This document shows, in pieces, positions 26,104 through 35,835 of a DNA stretch of 64,000 nt. Source of the DNA: Noviluteimonas lactosilytica (lineage in GTDB: Bacteria; Pseudomonadota; Gammaproteobacteria; Xanthomonadales; Xanthomonadaceae). The DNA lies in the NCBI RefSeq assembly GCF_020866925.1, contig NZ_JAJGAK010000001.1:1532189-1596188 (forward strand), in the 5' to 3' direction. The translations under genes were made by a program, and so were the position numbers. The notes under the pieces are model-generated. The model made no database searches. It was not told the origin of the DNA and saw nothing but the letters and a program-made list of their open reading frames with translations. Position 1 is the first letter of the stretch. The number at the start of each line of letters is the position of its first letter.

Positions 26104-26197
26104 CACTTTGGTCATTCCCCCCTAAAATTCGGGCAGGCTGTATCAAAGGCGACAACCCCAAGGTGAGGGTTTCGCCCATTCAGGAGTGAGATTGCGC

Positions 26198-26845
26198 ATG
26201 ACCCCGCAGCACCAGACGATCGGAAGCCTTCTCCGGGCCCTTCGAAACAGGAACAACTGGACGCTCAAGGAAATGAGCCAGCGATGCGGGATCCCGCTCT
26301 CGACCCTGTCGAAAGTCGAGCACGACCGCCTCAGCCTCACCTACGACAAGCTGCTGCTGATCAGCCAGCGCCTCAACATCCGCATGTCGGAACTGTTCGC
26401 CGAGGAAGGCCTGGTGCCGGAGCCGGCGGTCACCGCGCGCCGAAGCATCGGCCGCATCGACGACGCGGTGCGCGTCACCACGCCGAACTACGACTACTTC
26501 TACCTGTGCCCCGAGCTGCGCCGCAAACGCATGATCCCGGTGCTCACGCGCGTGCGCGCGAAGAGCATCGAGGAGTTCGGCGAACTCGTGCGCCACCCCG
26601 GCGAGGAATACATCCACGTCATCGAAGGCCGCGCCGAAGTGCACACCGAGTTCTACGATCCGATCGTGCTCGAAGCCGGCGAAGCGGTGTACATCGACTC
26701 CAACATGGGCCACGCGTACATCGCCGCGGAAGGCTGCGAGGAAGTGCTGCTGCTCGGCGTGTGCTCGAGCGCCGACGAGCACATGATGGAATCGATGATG
26801 CACATGCACGACGGGACGTCGGGGAAGCTTGTCGCGGTGAAGTGA
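26198..26845 (+). CDS. XRE-family transcriptional regulator with cupin domain
   Basis: 215 residues from the ATG at 26198; AGGAG sits 11 bases upstream. An in-frame GTG at 26186 is also possible. An N-terminal XRE helix-turn-helix (about 7-62: IGSLLRALRNRNNWTLKEMS, TLSKVEHDRLSLTYDKLL) is joined to a C-terminal cupin_2 domain (about 125-200: HPGEEYIHVIEGRAEVH, LEAGEAVYIDSNMGHAY). Such fusions (PuuR/SutR-like) sense small metabolites and usually repress amino-acid or polyamine genes. It is divergent from the peptide/D-Glu locus and is the obvious candidate to bind the repeated promoter element. Confidence 0.92.
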   Translation: MTPQHQTIGSLLRALRNRNNWTLKEMSQRCGIPLSTLSKVEHDRLSLTYDKLLLISQRLNIRMSELFAEEGLVPEPAVTARRSIGRIDDAVRVTTPNYDYFYLCPELRRKRMIPVLTRVRAKSIEEFGELVRHPGEEYIHVIEGRAEVHTEFYDPIVLEAGEAVYIDSNMGHAYIAAEGCEEVLLLGVCSSADEHMMESMMHMHDGTSGKLVAVK

Positions 26846-26865
26846 CGCGGACAGGGAAACTCGTC

Positions 26866-27435
26866 ATGCACACCGACACGCGCGACCCGAGCCTCGAACC
26901 CGCGACGATCCTGCTGCACAAACCGGTCGGCCATGACGCCATCGAAGGACACAAGCCGGCGCGCGCACTGGTCACGCCGGAGTCGCGGTGGACGGAAGCC
27001 TCCAGCGGCATCGAAATGCGCGATGCGCACTTCATCCGCCTCACGCCCCTCGTCGACCTCGACAACGACGCCAGTGGCCTGATGGTGTTCACGCAGGACG
27101 GCCGTATCTGGCGCCGGCTCACCGAGGACGCGGCGAAGATCGAACACGAGTACATCGTGGAAGTCGACGGCGACATCGCGCCCTACGGTTTGGCCAGGCT
27201 CAACCACGGCCTGCGTTTCGAGGGGCGCGAAATCCCGCCGTGCAAAGTCAGCTGGCAGAACGAAATTCGCTTGCGCTTCGCCATCAAGGAACCGCGGCCC
27301 GGACAACTGCGCGACATGTGCAGGCAAGTCGGGCTCGACGTCGTCGCGATCCGCCGCATCCGCATCGGCAGGGTGCCGCTGGGCAAGATGCCGGTCGGGA
27401 CGTGGCGCTACTTTCCCGTCGGCGAGAAGTTCTGA
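26866..27435 (+). CDS. RsuA/RluF-type rRNA pseudouridine synthase lacking an S4 domain
   Basis: 189 residues from the ATG at 26866, 20 bases after the regulator. The pseudouridine synthase core is recognisable: LLHKPVG near the start, the catalytic region LDNDASGLMVFTQDG (Asp66), EHEYIVEVDGDI, and the end RIRIGRVPLGKMPVGTWR. Typical RsuA, RluB and RluF proteins are 230-300 residues with an N-terminal S4 RNA-binding domain; here it is absent and there is no room for it after the preceding gene. It would isomerise a uridine in ribosomal RNA, closest in type to RluF. Target base unknown. Confidence 0.78.
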   Translation: MHTDTRDPSLEPATILLHKPVGHDAIEGHKPARALVTPESRWTEASSGIEMRDAHFIRLTPLVDLDNDASGLMVFTQDGRIWRRLTEDAAKIEHEYIVEVDGDIAPYGLARLNHGLRFEGREIPPCKVSWQNEIRLRFAIKEPRPGQLRDMCRQVGLDVVAIRRIRIGRVPLGKMPVGTWRYFPVGEKF

Positions 27436-27447
27436 GCGACGTCCGCG

Positions 27448-28263
27448 TCAGCGCGAATCCAGGTACAGCTTCAACGCGGCGACTTCCGCGTCCGTCAGCA
27501 CGTGGAAGCGTTGCCGCCCCATCTGCGACATCAGGCCGGTCTTCGATTCGGTACCGGCGGCGGTGACGCCGGTTTTCATCAGGCGCGCGAACGCCTCCGG
27601 TGTGTAGGCCTTCGCGACGATCAGCGACGGCGCGGAATCGCCGGGCCATCCGTTGAGATCCCACGCGTGGCATTCGCCGCATGAGGTCATCGCGAGGTGC
27701 TTGCCGAGTGCGAGCGGTTCCGCGGGCGGCGCGGCGGGTGGCATGTTGCCCGGATCCGGGCGCATGTCGTCGAGATAGATGTACGTGCCATCGCGCACCT
27801 GGCGGACGACGTCCTCCGACCATTTGCCTTGCGGCAATCCGGGATTGTCGATGTCGGGCAGCGCGCGCAACCACGCGGTGATGTCGCGCACTTCGCGATC
27901 GCTCAGGTGCTGGAACATCTTGATCGGCATCATGAGCGGCACGTGGCCGTCGTGCGTCTTGCCTTCGCGCAACAACGCAGCGAACGCAGCGTCGTCGTAC
28001 AGCGCGCGGCGTTGCGTCAGGTTCGGCGCGACGATCAGGCCCTGTTTGGGGTCGTCCATGAAGATGCCGCCGCGTCCGCCGTCGCGGTGGCAGCCGTTGC
28101 AGCCGACGCGCGTGGCGACGCGGAGGCCTTCGATGGGATCGCCGGCGGGCGGCGGAATGGTCGCCGCTGCGCGCTTGGCGGCCGACGGTGCGACGGGGGC
28201 TTCACTGCGCGAACAAGCCGACAAGGCGACTGCGAACAACGCGACCCACGCAATGCGATGCAT
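27448..28263 (-). CDS. diheme c-type cytochrome lipoprotein
   Basis: 271 residues. The N-terminus is a lipoprotein signal with lipobox ALSAC (C17). Two heme-binding motifs are present, C55NGCH59 and C195GECH199, with downstream methionines (PLMMPIKM; LMSQMGRQ) as likely sixth ligands. The two cytochrome c domains are joined by a linker rich in Pro. The protein would be lipid-anchored facing the periplasm and would shuttle electrons. It converges with the pseudouridine synthase gene and no dehydrogenase or oxidase partner is adjacent, so its redox partner is unknown. Confidence 0.88.
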   Translation of the reverse strand: MHRIAWVALFAVALSACSRSEAPVAPSAAKRAAATIPPPAGDPIEGLRVATRVGCNGCHRDGGRGGIFMDDPKQGLIVAPNLTQRRALYDDAAFAALLREGKTHDGHVPLMMPIKMFQHLSDREVRDITAWLRALPDIDNPGLPQGKWSEDVVRQVRDGTYIYLDDMRPDPGNMPPAAPPAEPLALGKHLAMTSCGECHAWDLNGWPGDSAPSLIVAKAYTPEAFARLMKTGVTAAGTESKTGLMSQMGRQRFHVLTDAEVAALKLYLDSR

Positions 28264-28356
28264 GCCGACTCCTCCCCGGGCGTCGCAGTGGACAACGCAG
28301 CGCGCGCCAAGAAGCGGACTACACTGCGCATCCTTTCACCTCACAAAGGGAATTGC

Positions 28357-29178
28357 GTGCGTAATCGAATGCCGAATTGGAAGTGGTCGTGGGCGTTGTC
28401 GCTGGCGCTGCTGTGCGCCGGGACCGTGCAGGCGGGCGAACTGCGCGTCGAACGCACGGGCTACGCATTGCAGGCGGAACAAGTTGGAGACGGACCCACG
28501 GTCGTCGTGTTCGAGTCGGGTTTCGGCCAGGGCGCCGATGCATGGAAGGGCGTGATCGCCGACCTGGGCGCCGAGTGCCGTTGTGTCGCGTACGCGCGCG
28601 CGGGCCTCGGCAAGTCAGGCACCGACGGCAAGCCGAAGACCATCGAAGCGCACCTCCAGGATCTCGAGGCCGTGATCGACACGGTCGCGCCGAAGGGCAA
28701 GGTCGTGCTCGTCGGACACTCGTACGGCGGCCTGCTCGCGACCGAATTCGCGCGCCTGCATGCCGATCGCGTGCAAGGACTCGTGCTCGTCGACCCGGCG
28801 ACGATGGGTCAGCGCCACGCGTTTCGCCAAGACAACGAAGCACGCCTGCTCGCCGACGACAAGGCGCTGCTGTCGATGCTGCCGCCGAACCTCGCCGAGG
28901 ACTACAAGCTGCTGATCGCGCAACTCGATACGCCCGCTGCGGAAGCGGCGCGCACGCAGCCCGACGCCCCCGTCGCGCTGCTGACCGACACGTCGGTGGC
29001 GGCCGAGCCGTTCGTGTTCGAGGAAACGGCTGCCGGCAAGGCGCTGTGGAAGCAACAACATGCTGCGCTGTTCGCGAGCTATGCGCGTGGCGTGCATCGG
29101 TACTTCGCGACCGGGCACAACATCCATCGCGAGGATCCGAAGGCGGTGGCGGAGGCGATTCGGTTCGTCTCGAAGTAA
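28357..29178 (+). CDS. secreted alpha/beta hydrolase
   Basis: 273 residues from the GTG at 28357, preferred because AAAGGGA lies 6-7 bases upstream; the ATG at 28369 is much less well placed. A signal peptide ends at GTVQA (26). The fold signatures are a strand VVVFESGFGQGADAW and the nucleophile elbow GHSYGG (S122); a histidine near the end (GHNIH) fits the triad. Proteins like this hydrolyse esters, lactones or amides in the periplasm. No neighbour gives a substrate. A -10-like TACACT lies at 28320-28325. Confidence 0.82.
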   Translation: MRNRMPNWKWSWALSLALLCAGTVQAGELRVERTGYALQAEQVGDGPTVVVFESGFGQGADAWKGVIADLGAECRCVAYARAGLGKSGTDGKPKTIEAHLQDLEAVIDTVAPKGKVVLVGHSYGGLLATEFARLHADRVQGLVLVDPATMGQRHAFRQDNEARLLADDKALLSMLPPNLAEDYKLLIAQLDTPAAEAARTQPDAPVALLTDTSVAAEPFVFEETAAGKALWKQQHAALFASYARGVHRYFATGHNIHREDPKAVAEAIRFVSK

Positions 29179-29229
29179 CGGATGCGTGGTCCGCAACGCC
29201 TGTCGCAAGGCGTTGCGGGCGACGACGGG

Positions 29230-29664
29230 TCAGACTTTCGCGACGAACTTGATCTCGATCAGCTGCGTCGGCAATGCAAGCCGCGGCGTAACCAACACGG
29301 TGCTCGCGACATTCGGTTTCTCGACACCGTAAGCCGCCTTGCGCACCGTCCCCGCCACGGCGAACGCGGCATCCATGTCGGTCACGTACAGGACTTCCTC
29401 GACGACGTTGTCCAGCGTCGCGCCGAATTGGCCGAGCAGCGACTTCGCGTTCTCGTACGTCTGCCGCATCTGGATCTCCATGTTCGCGTGATCCAGGATC
29501 CGGCCCTTCTCGTCGAGCGGCGGCGCACCGACCATGTTGCCTTGCGCGTCATGGCTGAGCTGGCCCGAGAGGTAGATCGTGTCGCCGACCTTCACCGCCT
29601 GCGCGTAGCCGTACGAGTCTTCCCAAGGCATGCCCATGCCTTTCGATTCCTTGCTGAGCTTCAC
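29230..29664 (-). CDS. RidA/YjgF/YER057c family protein
   Basis: 144 residues. It has the trimeric RidA fold signatures: GDTIYLSGQLSHDAQGN, a mid helix QTYENAKSLLGQFGATLDNV, LYVTDMDAAF and a C-terminal TPRLALPTQLIEIKFVAKV, where the Arg is in the position of the catalytic Arg of imine deaminases. Rid proteins hydrolyse reactive enamines/imines made by pyridoxal enzymes. The sequence is more distant than RidA itself and better placed in a Rid1-7 side group. No operon partner: neighbours are convergent or separated by about 90 bases. Confidence 0.85.
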   Translation of the reverse strand: MKLSKESKGMGMPWEDSYGYAQAVKVGDTIYLSGQLSHDAQGNMVGAPPLDEKGRILDHANMEIQMRQTYENAKSLLGQFGATLDNVVEEVLYVTDMDAAFAVAGTVRKAAYGVEKPNVASTVLVTPRLALPTQLIEIKFVAKV

Positions 29665-29756
29665 GACGTGCTCCCGTGTTGCGACGTGGTCTTATGCGCA
29701 ACGCAGTTCGGGGCGCGTTGGCGGCAGTAGCGCACGATCGATGCGCACATCCTCAT

Positions 29757-30080
29757 TCAACGCAGGTGCGGCGGTACTTTCCTGCGAAGCAACGCCACGA
29801 GCTCCTCCTGCATGAAGTCGTAGTCGTCGGGAATGTCGAGCGAGACGACGCGCTTTCCGTTGAGGTGTCGTGCGAAGCGCGACGTCAGCTTCGCGCGATG
29901 CGCGCGTTCCATGACGAAGACGAGATCCGCCCATTCGAGCAGGTCCGGCGTCAGCGGTGTCTCCGCATCGGGCGCCAGGCCGGCGGATGCCGTTTCGACT
30001 TCGGGCCAATCGGCGAACACCTGCTCCGCAGTCGGGCTGCGCAGGCGGTTGCGGCTGCAGAGGAACAAGACGTGCTTGAT
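29757..30080 (-). CDS. low-molecular-weight protein tyrosine phosphatase-like protein, start uncertain
   Basis: About 107 residues. The phosphatase loop CSRNRLRSPTAE (C-x5-R-S) follows a beta strand KHVLFL, and a D-containing LDIPDDYDF occurs late, as in a small subgroup of low-molecular-weight tyrosine phosphatases. The open frame has no ATG or GTG before the first strand: it runs back into the tRNA, where a TTG at 30113 lies inside the T-arm/variable loop. The best-fitting first codon is the ATC at 30080, whose first base is the last base of the tRNA CCA. Translation may begin on a processed transcript. Confidence 0.72.
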   Translation of the reverse strand: MKHVLFLCSRNRLRSPTAEQVFADWPEVETASAGLAPDAETPLTPDLLEWADLVFVMERAHRAKLTSRFARHLNGKRVVSLDIPDDYDFMQEELVALLRRKVPPHLR

Positions 30081-30155
30081 GGTGGGCCCACCAGGACTCG
30101 AACCTGGAACCAAAGGATTATGAGTCCTCTGCTCTAACCATTGAGCTATAGGCCC
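30080..30155 (-). tRNA. ileX: tRNA with CAT anticodon, probably tRNA-Ile2 (k2C34)
   Basis: 76 bases with encoded CCA (73 without). Acceptor GGGCCTA pairs with TGGGCCC (one G-U pair), the D-arm reads AGCTCAATGGTTAGAGC, the anticodon loop CTCATAA gives CAT, and the T-arm is CCAGGTTCGAGTCCTGG. The variable region and anticodon stem (GGACTCATAATCC, then TTTGGT) look like E. coli tRNA-Ile2, whose C34 is changed to lysidine to read AUA, rather than elongator tRNA-Met. A -10-like TAAGAT lies just upstream (30173-30168). Met identity is not fully excluded. Confidence 0.9.
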
Positions 30156-30260
30156 CCGCGCGCCGGCATCTTACCGGCTTGACCTGGATCAGGGCCGCCT
30201 CGCCGGGGTGGGCGCAGAGTGCGCTCGCTGGAAGACCCCTTTCCCTCCCGGAGCTTCGCC

Positions 30261-30392
30261 ATGAAAGCCCGCCATCTCCTGATCGTCGCCGCCGTGTTCG
30301 CCGCCGTGTTCGCCATGTGGGCGATCGGCACGACGCCCGCATCCACGCAGCCCGATACGCGGGCGCAGACGATCCGGCCGTTCGGGGCGTAA
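30261..30392 (+). CDS. 43-residue single-pass membrane or secreted peptide
   Basis: ATG at 30261 with GGAG about 8 bases upstream, stop TAA at 30390. The peptide begins MKARHLLIVAAVFAAVFAMW, a positively charged end followed by a hydrophobic helix, then a polar tail of about 20 residues. It has no family match that I recognise. A good ribosome site, a terminator right at the stop and an isolated position between the tRNA and rpoD support a real gene. Confidence 0.6.
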   Translation: MKARHLLIVAAVFAAVFAMWAIGTTPASTQPDTRAQTIRPFGA

Positions 30393-30422
30393 AAAAAGCC
30401 CCGCACTTGGCGGGGCTTTTTT
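30391..30422. terminator. bidirectional rho-independent terminator
   Basis: Stem GCCCCGC (30398-30404) / GCGGGGC (30410-30416) with a 5-base loop, flanked by A7 on the left and T6 on the right. It ends the small-peptide gene on the plus strand and rpoD on the minus strand. Confidence 0.92.
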
Positions 30423-30445
30423 CTCGTTCGCTTGCGCGACGTCGA

Positions 30446-32299
<1,854 letters not shown>

Positions 32300-32339
32300 G
32301 TGGTGCGCCACCGTAGATGAGGGTCTGAGAGAACCCGGC

Positions 32340-32345
32340 ATTATA
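32340..32345 (-). promoter_or_regulatory. -10 box of the rpoD promoter (TATAAT)
   Basis: A perfect TATAAT on the minus strand, 41 bases before the rpoD ATG. No strong -35 is seen at the usual spacing; upstream bases GGG give no TGn extension. Confidence 0.6.
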
Positions 32346-32396
32346 CCCGCCGGGGCTTGGATTGCCCGTAGCGATGCAAACGTCGGGACGAGGCAA

Positions 32397-32837
32397 TCAG
32401 GGTCGGAGAAGGAAGGTGACCGGCCCGTCATTGACCAGTCGAACGATCATATGGGCACCGAACCGGCCGGTTTCCACCCTTCCCGCATGAAGTTGCCGAC
32501 AGGTTTCGACAACTTTGTTGAAGCCCGGTTCAGCGATTTCCGGCGCGGCCGCGGTGCTGAAGCTCGGTCGCATGCCGGACCGGGTATCCGCTGCGAGGGT
32601 GAACTGGCTGACCAGCAGCAGCCCGCCCCCGGTGTCCTTGAGCGCGAGGTTCATCTTGCCCTGCGGGTCTTCGAACACGCGGTAGCCCAGGAGGCGCTCG
32701 GCCATGCGCCTGATGTGGGCATCGGTGTCGCCCGGTTCCATGCCGACGAAGGCGAGCAGGCCGGCGTCGATCGCACCGACGGTGGCGCCGTCGACTTCGA
32801 CGCTGGCGGAAGACACGCGCTGGATCAGGGCAAGCAT
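32397..32837 (-). CDS. dtd: D-aminoacyl-tRNA deacylase
   Basis: 146 residues from the ATG at 32837. It shows the family motifs SQFTL (mid-protein) and the C-terminal cross-subunit NDGPVTF. The enzyme removes D-amino acids (and Gly from tRNA-Ala) mischarged on tRNA, protecting translation. It acts as a cytoplasmic homodimer. It lies upstream of rpoD on the same strand with a 97-base gap containing the rpoD promoter, and is divergent from the acyltransferase gene. Confidence 0.97.
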   Translation of the reverse strand: MLALIQRVSSASVEVDGATVGAIDAGLLAFVGMEPGDTDAHIRRMAERLLGYRVFEDPQGKMNLALKDTGGGLLLVSQFTLAADTRSGMRPSFSTAAAPEIAEPGFNKVVETCRQLHAGRVETGRFGAHMIVRLVNDGPVTFLLRP

Positions 32838-32886
32838 GGGCGGTGCGTCGCGATGGGGGCGGGCCAAGCTAACAGACCGCGCCCGC

Positions 32887-32892
32887 TAGACT
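32887..32892 (+). promoter_or_regulatory. -10 box (TAGACT) of the acyltransferase gene, probable leaderless start
   Basis: TAGACT ends 7 bases before the GTG at 32900. The stretch CGCTAGACTGCAC is nearly the same as the one in front of priA (CGCTTAGACTGCAC), with equal spacing to the start. No Shine-Dalgarno sequence is present. Confidence 0.5.
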
Positions 32893-32899
32893 GCACCCC

Positions 32900-33853
32900 G
32901 TGACCGACTTCGCCGCAGGCCTGCTCCACTTCCTGGCGACCGCCTTCGCTCGCCTGCCGTGGCCGTGGCTGCGGGGGATGGCGGACGGCCTGGCGCGCCT
33001 GTGGGTCGCGCGCGACACGCGCAGCGCGAAGGTCGTGCGGCGCAACCTCGACCTCGCCTATCCCGGATTGTTGCCGGCGCAACGCGACGACCTCGAAGCC
33101 GCGGTACTGCGCACGACATCGCGCCAGGCGATCGAGACCCTCCGCTTCTGGACCCGGCCGCACGCGCGCAATCTCAAACTGATCCGCGAAACGCAGGGCG
33201 TCGACCTGTTCGATGCGGCCGTCGCCTCGGGCCGCGGCGTCATCGTCGCCGCGCCGCATTACGGGAACTGGGAGCTGCTCAACCAGTGGCTCGCGTCGCG
33301 CACGCCACTGGCCATCCTGTATGCACCGCCCGATTCGGACATCGGCGAAGCCTTCCTCCGCCGCGTGCGCGCCGCGCACGGCGACGAGGGCCGAGTGACC
33401 CAGGTGCGCGCCGAAGGCCCCGCGATCCGCCAGTTGTTCAAGTTGCTGCAGGCCGGAGGCGTGGCCGGGATCCTGCCCGATCAGCAACCGAAGGCGGGCG
33501 ACGGCGAGTTCGCGCCGTTCTTCGGCATCCCCGCGCTGACGATGACGCTGCTCACGCGGCTGGCGCAGCGTACCGGCGCGACGGTGCTCCTCGGCTACTG
33601 CGAGCGGGTCGGCGACACCCCCGACGGTCCCGCGTTCGCGCTGCGCTTCGAAGCCGTGCCCGACGCGGCCGAAGGCGTGGCCGCGCTCAACGCGGCGGTC
33701 GAACGCGTCGCGCGCCGCGACCCCGCGCAATACCAGTGGACCTACAAGCGCTGGTCGATCCCCGCGCCGGGCAGCGCGCTCGGCAATCCGTACTGGCCGG
33801 ACTGCTACCCTGCGAGCGCGCAACGCGCCGCGTTGCCGACGGACCAGGGGTGA
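32900..33853 (+). CDS. lysophospholipid/lipid A acyltransferase (LpxL/HtrB family)
   Basis: 317 residues with a GTG start. The acyltransferase signature H120YGNWE125 (H-x4-E) is followed by GVAGILPDQQPKAGDGEFAPFFG, the second family block. An N-terminal hydrophobic segment (about 8-25) would anchor it to the inner membrane. It adds a secondary acyl chain to lipid A (lauroyl/myristoyl transferase type), though ornithine-lipid acylation occurs in related proteins. It heads a tight operon with two PH-domain membrane proteins, starting four bases later. Confidence 0.9.
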   Translation: MTDFAAGLLHFLATAFARLPWPWLRGMADGLARLWVARDTRSAKVVRRNLDLAYPGLLPAQRDDLEAAVLRTTSRQAIETLRFWTRPHARNLKLIRETQGVDLFDAAVASGRGVIVAAPHYGNWELLNQWLASRTPLAILYAPPDSDIGEAFLRRVRAAHGDEGRVTQVRAEGPAIRQLFKLLQAGGVAGILPDQQPKAGDGEFAPFFGIPALTMTLLTRLAQRTGATVLLGYCERVGDTPDGPAFALRFEAVPDAAEGVAALNAAVERVARRDPAQYQWTYKRWSIPAPGSALGNPYWPDCYPASAQRAALPTDQG

Positions 33854-33857
33854 TCCG

Positions 33858-34370
33858 ATGACCGACGAGGCCGCGCCCGTCGACGAAGCGACACCGGGGG
33901 AAGGCCACGCGGGCTGGCGTCCGCTGCCGCCGCGCGCGCGTTCGCTGTTCGCGTTGAGCCATGCGATGTTCGGCGCGCTCATCGCGGTGCCGTTGTCGTT
34001 CGTCGCGTTGATGTCGGGGCGCATGGGCTTCGGGATCGCGATGATCGCGCTCGTGGCGCTCGCGATCGCGATCGGCGTGCGCGTCGGCGTGCGTCGCTGG
34101 AAATCGACCGCGTGGCGACTCGACGACGACGGCTTCGCATACCGCCGCGGCCGCCTGTTCTTCCGCGAAACGCGCGTGCCCGCTTCGCGCGTGCAACACC
34201 TCGACCTCAAGCACGGCCCGCTCGAACGGCGCTGGAAACTGGCGACGCTGATCATCCACACCGCGGGCAGCCGGATGAGCGCGGTGTCGGTTTCCGGCCT
34301 CGACCAGGACGATGCCGAAGCCCTGCGCGATCGCCTCGCCCGCCAGCTCGACGACGATGACGCCCTCTGA
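33858..34370 (+). CDS. bacterial PH-domain (bPH2) membrane protein, YdbS-like
   Basis: 170 residues. Two transmembrane helices (about 30-75) precede one bPH2 domain (WRLDDDGFAYRRGRLFFRETRVPASRVQHLDLKHGPLERRWKLATLIIHT). YdbS/YdbT pairs are inner-membrane proteins of unclear function, linked in Gram-positives to antimicrobial-peptide resistance. It overlaps the next gene by 14 bases, and the two are surely co-expressed. Confidence 0.85.
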   Translation: MTDEAAPVDEATPGEGHAGWRPLPPRARSLFALSHAMFGALIAVPLSFVALMSGRMGFGIAMIALVALAIAIGVRVGVRRWKSTAWRLDDDGFAYRRGRLFFRETRVPASRVQHLDLKHGPLERRWKLATLIIHTAGSRMSAVSVSGLDQDDAEALRDRLARQLDDDDAL

Positions 34371-35835
34371 CCAGCGCCGGCTGCATCCGTGGTCGTGGCT
34401 GTTCGTGCTGCTGCAGCAGCTGAAGCAGTTCATCGCGCCGATCGTCCTTGCGTTCTTCTTCGGCGGCGACCGCAACGAACTCTGGCCGCTGATCGGCGTC
34501 GGCGTGCTGACGGTCACCGCGGCGTTGCAATACCTCACCTATCGCTGGTCGGTCGGGCCCGACGGGCTGACGATCCGCAGCGGATGGCTGCATCGGCAAC
34601 GTCGCGAGATCCCGTACTCGCGCATCCACAACGTGTCGGTCGAGCAATCGGTGCTGCATCGCCTGTTCGGCGTCGCGGAACTGCGCCTGGATTCTGCCGG
34701 CGGGCAGAAGCCCGAAGCCACGATGCGCGTGCTGAAGATGGAGGATGCGCTCGCGCTGGAGCGGCTGATCCGGCATCGCGGCGTGGCGCAGTCCTCGACG
34801 GACGCATCGAGCGACGCCGCGCCGGAAACGCAGGAACTCCTCGCGTTGTCGCCGGCCGAAGTGCTGCGCCTCGGCCTGATTTCGAATCGCGGCCTGCTCG
34901 TCCTCGCAGGCGCGTGGGCGGCTTCGACGCAGTTCAGTCCCCGCCTGCCGCAAAGGCTGTTCGAATCCTGGGGCCGTGCCATGTTCGGCTGGGCCGAGGA
35001 GCACCACTTCGGCATCGCGCAGTACGCGATCGCGGCCGCGACGTTGATCGTCGCGCTGCTCGCGCTGATGCGCCTGCTGTCGATCGTGATCGCGCTGCTG
35101 CAGTACTACGGATTCCGCCTGACCGAAGAAGGCACCCGCCTCACCGTCGAACGCGGCCTGCTCGCGCGTTCGCGCAGTTCCGCCGGCCGCCGTCGCCTGC
35201 AGGCATGGACGTTGCGCGAAGGCGTGATGCATCGGCTGTTGAAGCGGCGCAGCCTGTTCGTCGACACGGCCGGCGCCGGCGACAGCGAGGGCCGCAAGTC
35301 GCGCGCGCTGCACGAGCCTGCGCCGATCGCGACGCCCGCGACGTGCGACGAATTGATCGAGCACCTGCTGCCCGACGCGGGTTGGGGCGCACTCGAATGG
35401 CACCGGCTGCATCCGCGTTCCGCGGTGCGTTACTTCCTGTCGTCGGTGCCGTTCTCGATCGCGTTGGTGGTCGCGTCGACCTGGTACTTCGGTCCCGTCG
35501 GATTGCTCACGCTCGCCTGGCTCGGTTGGTCGTGGTTCGTCGCCCGCAAGCACGCGCAGCACGCGGGCTACGCGATCAACGCGCGGCTCGTCGCGGTGCG
35601 CGGCGGTTGGTGGTCGCGCCACTGGCGCTTCGCGGAGATCGACAAGCTGCAGGCGCTGCGGCTGTCGCACGGGCCGCTGGATCGGCGCTGGGGGATGGCG
35701 ACGTTGTGGCTCGATACGGCGAGTGCGTCCGCGATGGCGCCGCCGTTGCGGATCGCGCACCTGCGGGAAGCGGAAGCGCGTGCGTTGTGCGACGACCTCG
35801 CGCGTCGATTGGCGGCGCGGAAGTTGCGCTGGTGA
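34357..35835 (+). CDS. bacterial PH-domain (bPH2) membrane protein, YdbT-like
   Basis: 492 residues from the ATG at 34357, inside the end of the previous gene. It has about six transmembrane helices and three bPH2 repeats, each with the pattern GLxxRxGxxxRxxxxxxxxRIxxxxxxxxxLxRxxxxAxLxLDTA (around 65-125, 265-310 and 395-480). The partner of the YdbS-like protein in a membrane complex. The stop codon lies inside a 15-base near-perfect tandem duplication (35826-35855). Confidence 0.85.
   Translation: MTPSDQRRLHPWSWLFVLLQQLKQFIAPIVLAFFFGGDRNELWPLIGVGVLTVTAALQYLTYRWSVGPDGLTIRSGWLHRQRREIPYSRIHNVSVEQSVLHRLFGVAELRLDSAGGQKPEATMRVLKMEDALALERLIRHRGVAQSSTDASSDAAPETQELLALSPAEVLRLGLISNRGLLVLAGAWAASTQFSPRLPQRLFESWGRAMFGWAEEHHFGIAQYAIAAATLIVALLALMRLLSIVIALLQYYGFRLTEEGTRLTVERGLLARSRSSAGRRRLQAWTLREGVMHRLLKRRSLFVDTAGAGDSEGRKSRALHEPAPIATPATCDELIEHLLPDAGWGALEWHRLHPRSAVRYFLSSVPFSIALVVASTWYFGPVGLLTLAWLGWSWFVARKHAQHAGYAINARLVAVRGGWWSRHWRFAEIDKLQALRLSHGPLDRRWGMATLWLDTASASAMAPPLRIAHLREAEARALCDDLARRLAARKLRW

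Noticed and set aside
22936-26166. Plus-strand open frame of 1076 codons across the peptide locus
   Set aside because: It is antisense to three well-supported genes. Its resemblance to another frame (LIGKLST) comes from the shared promoter element.
30081-30113. Start of the phosphatase at the TTG inside the tRNA
   Set aside because: The extra residues are encoded by the tRNA variable and T arms and have no counterpart in the family.
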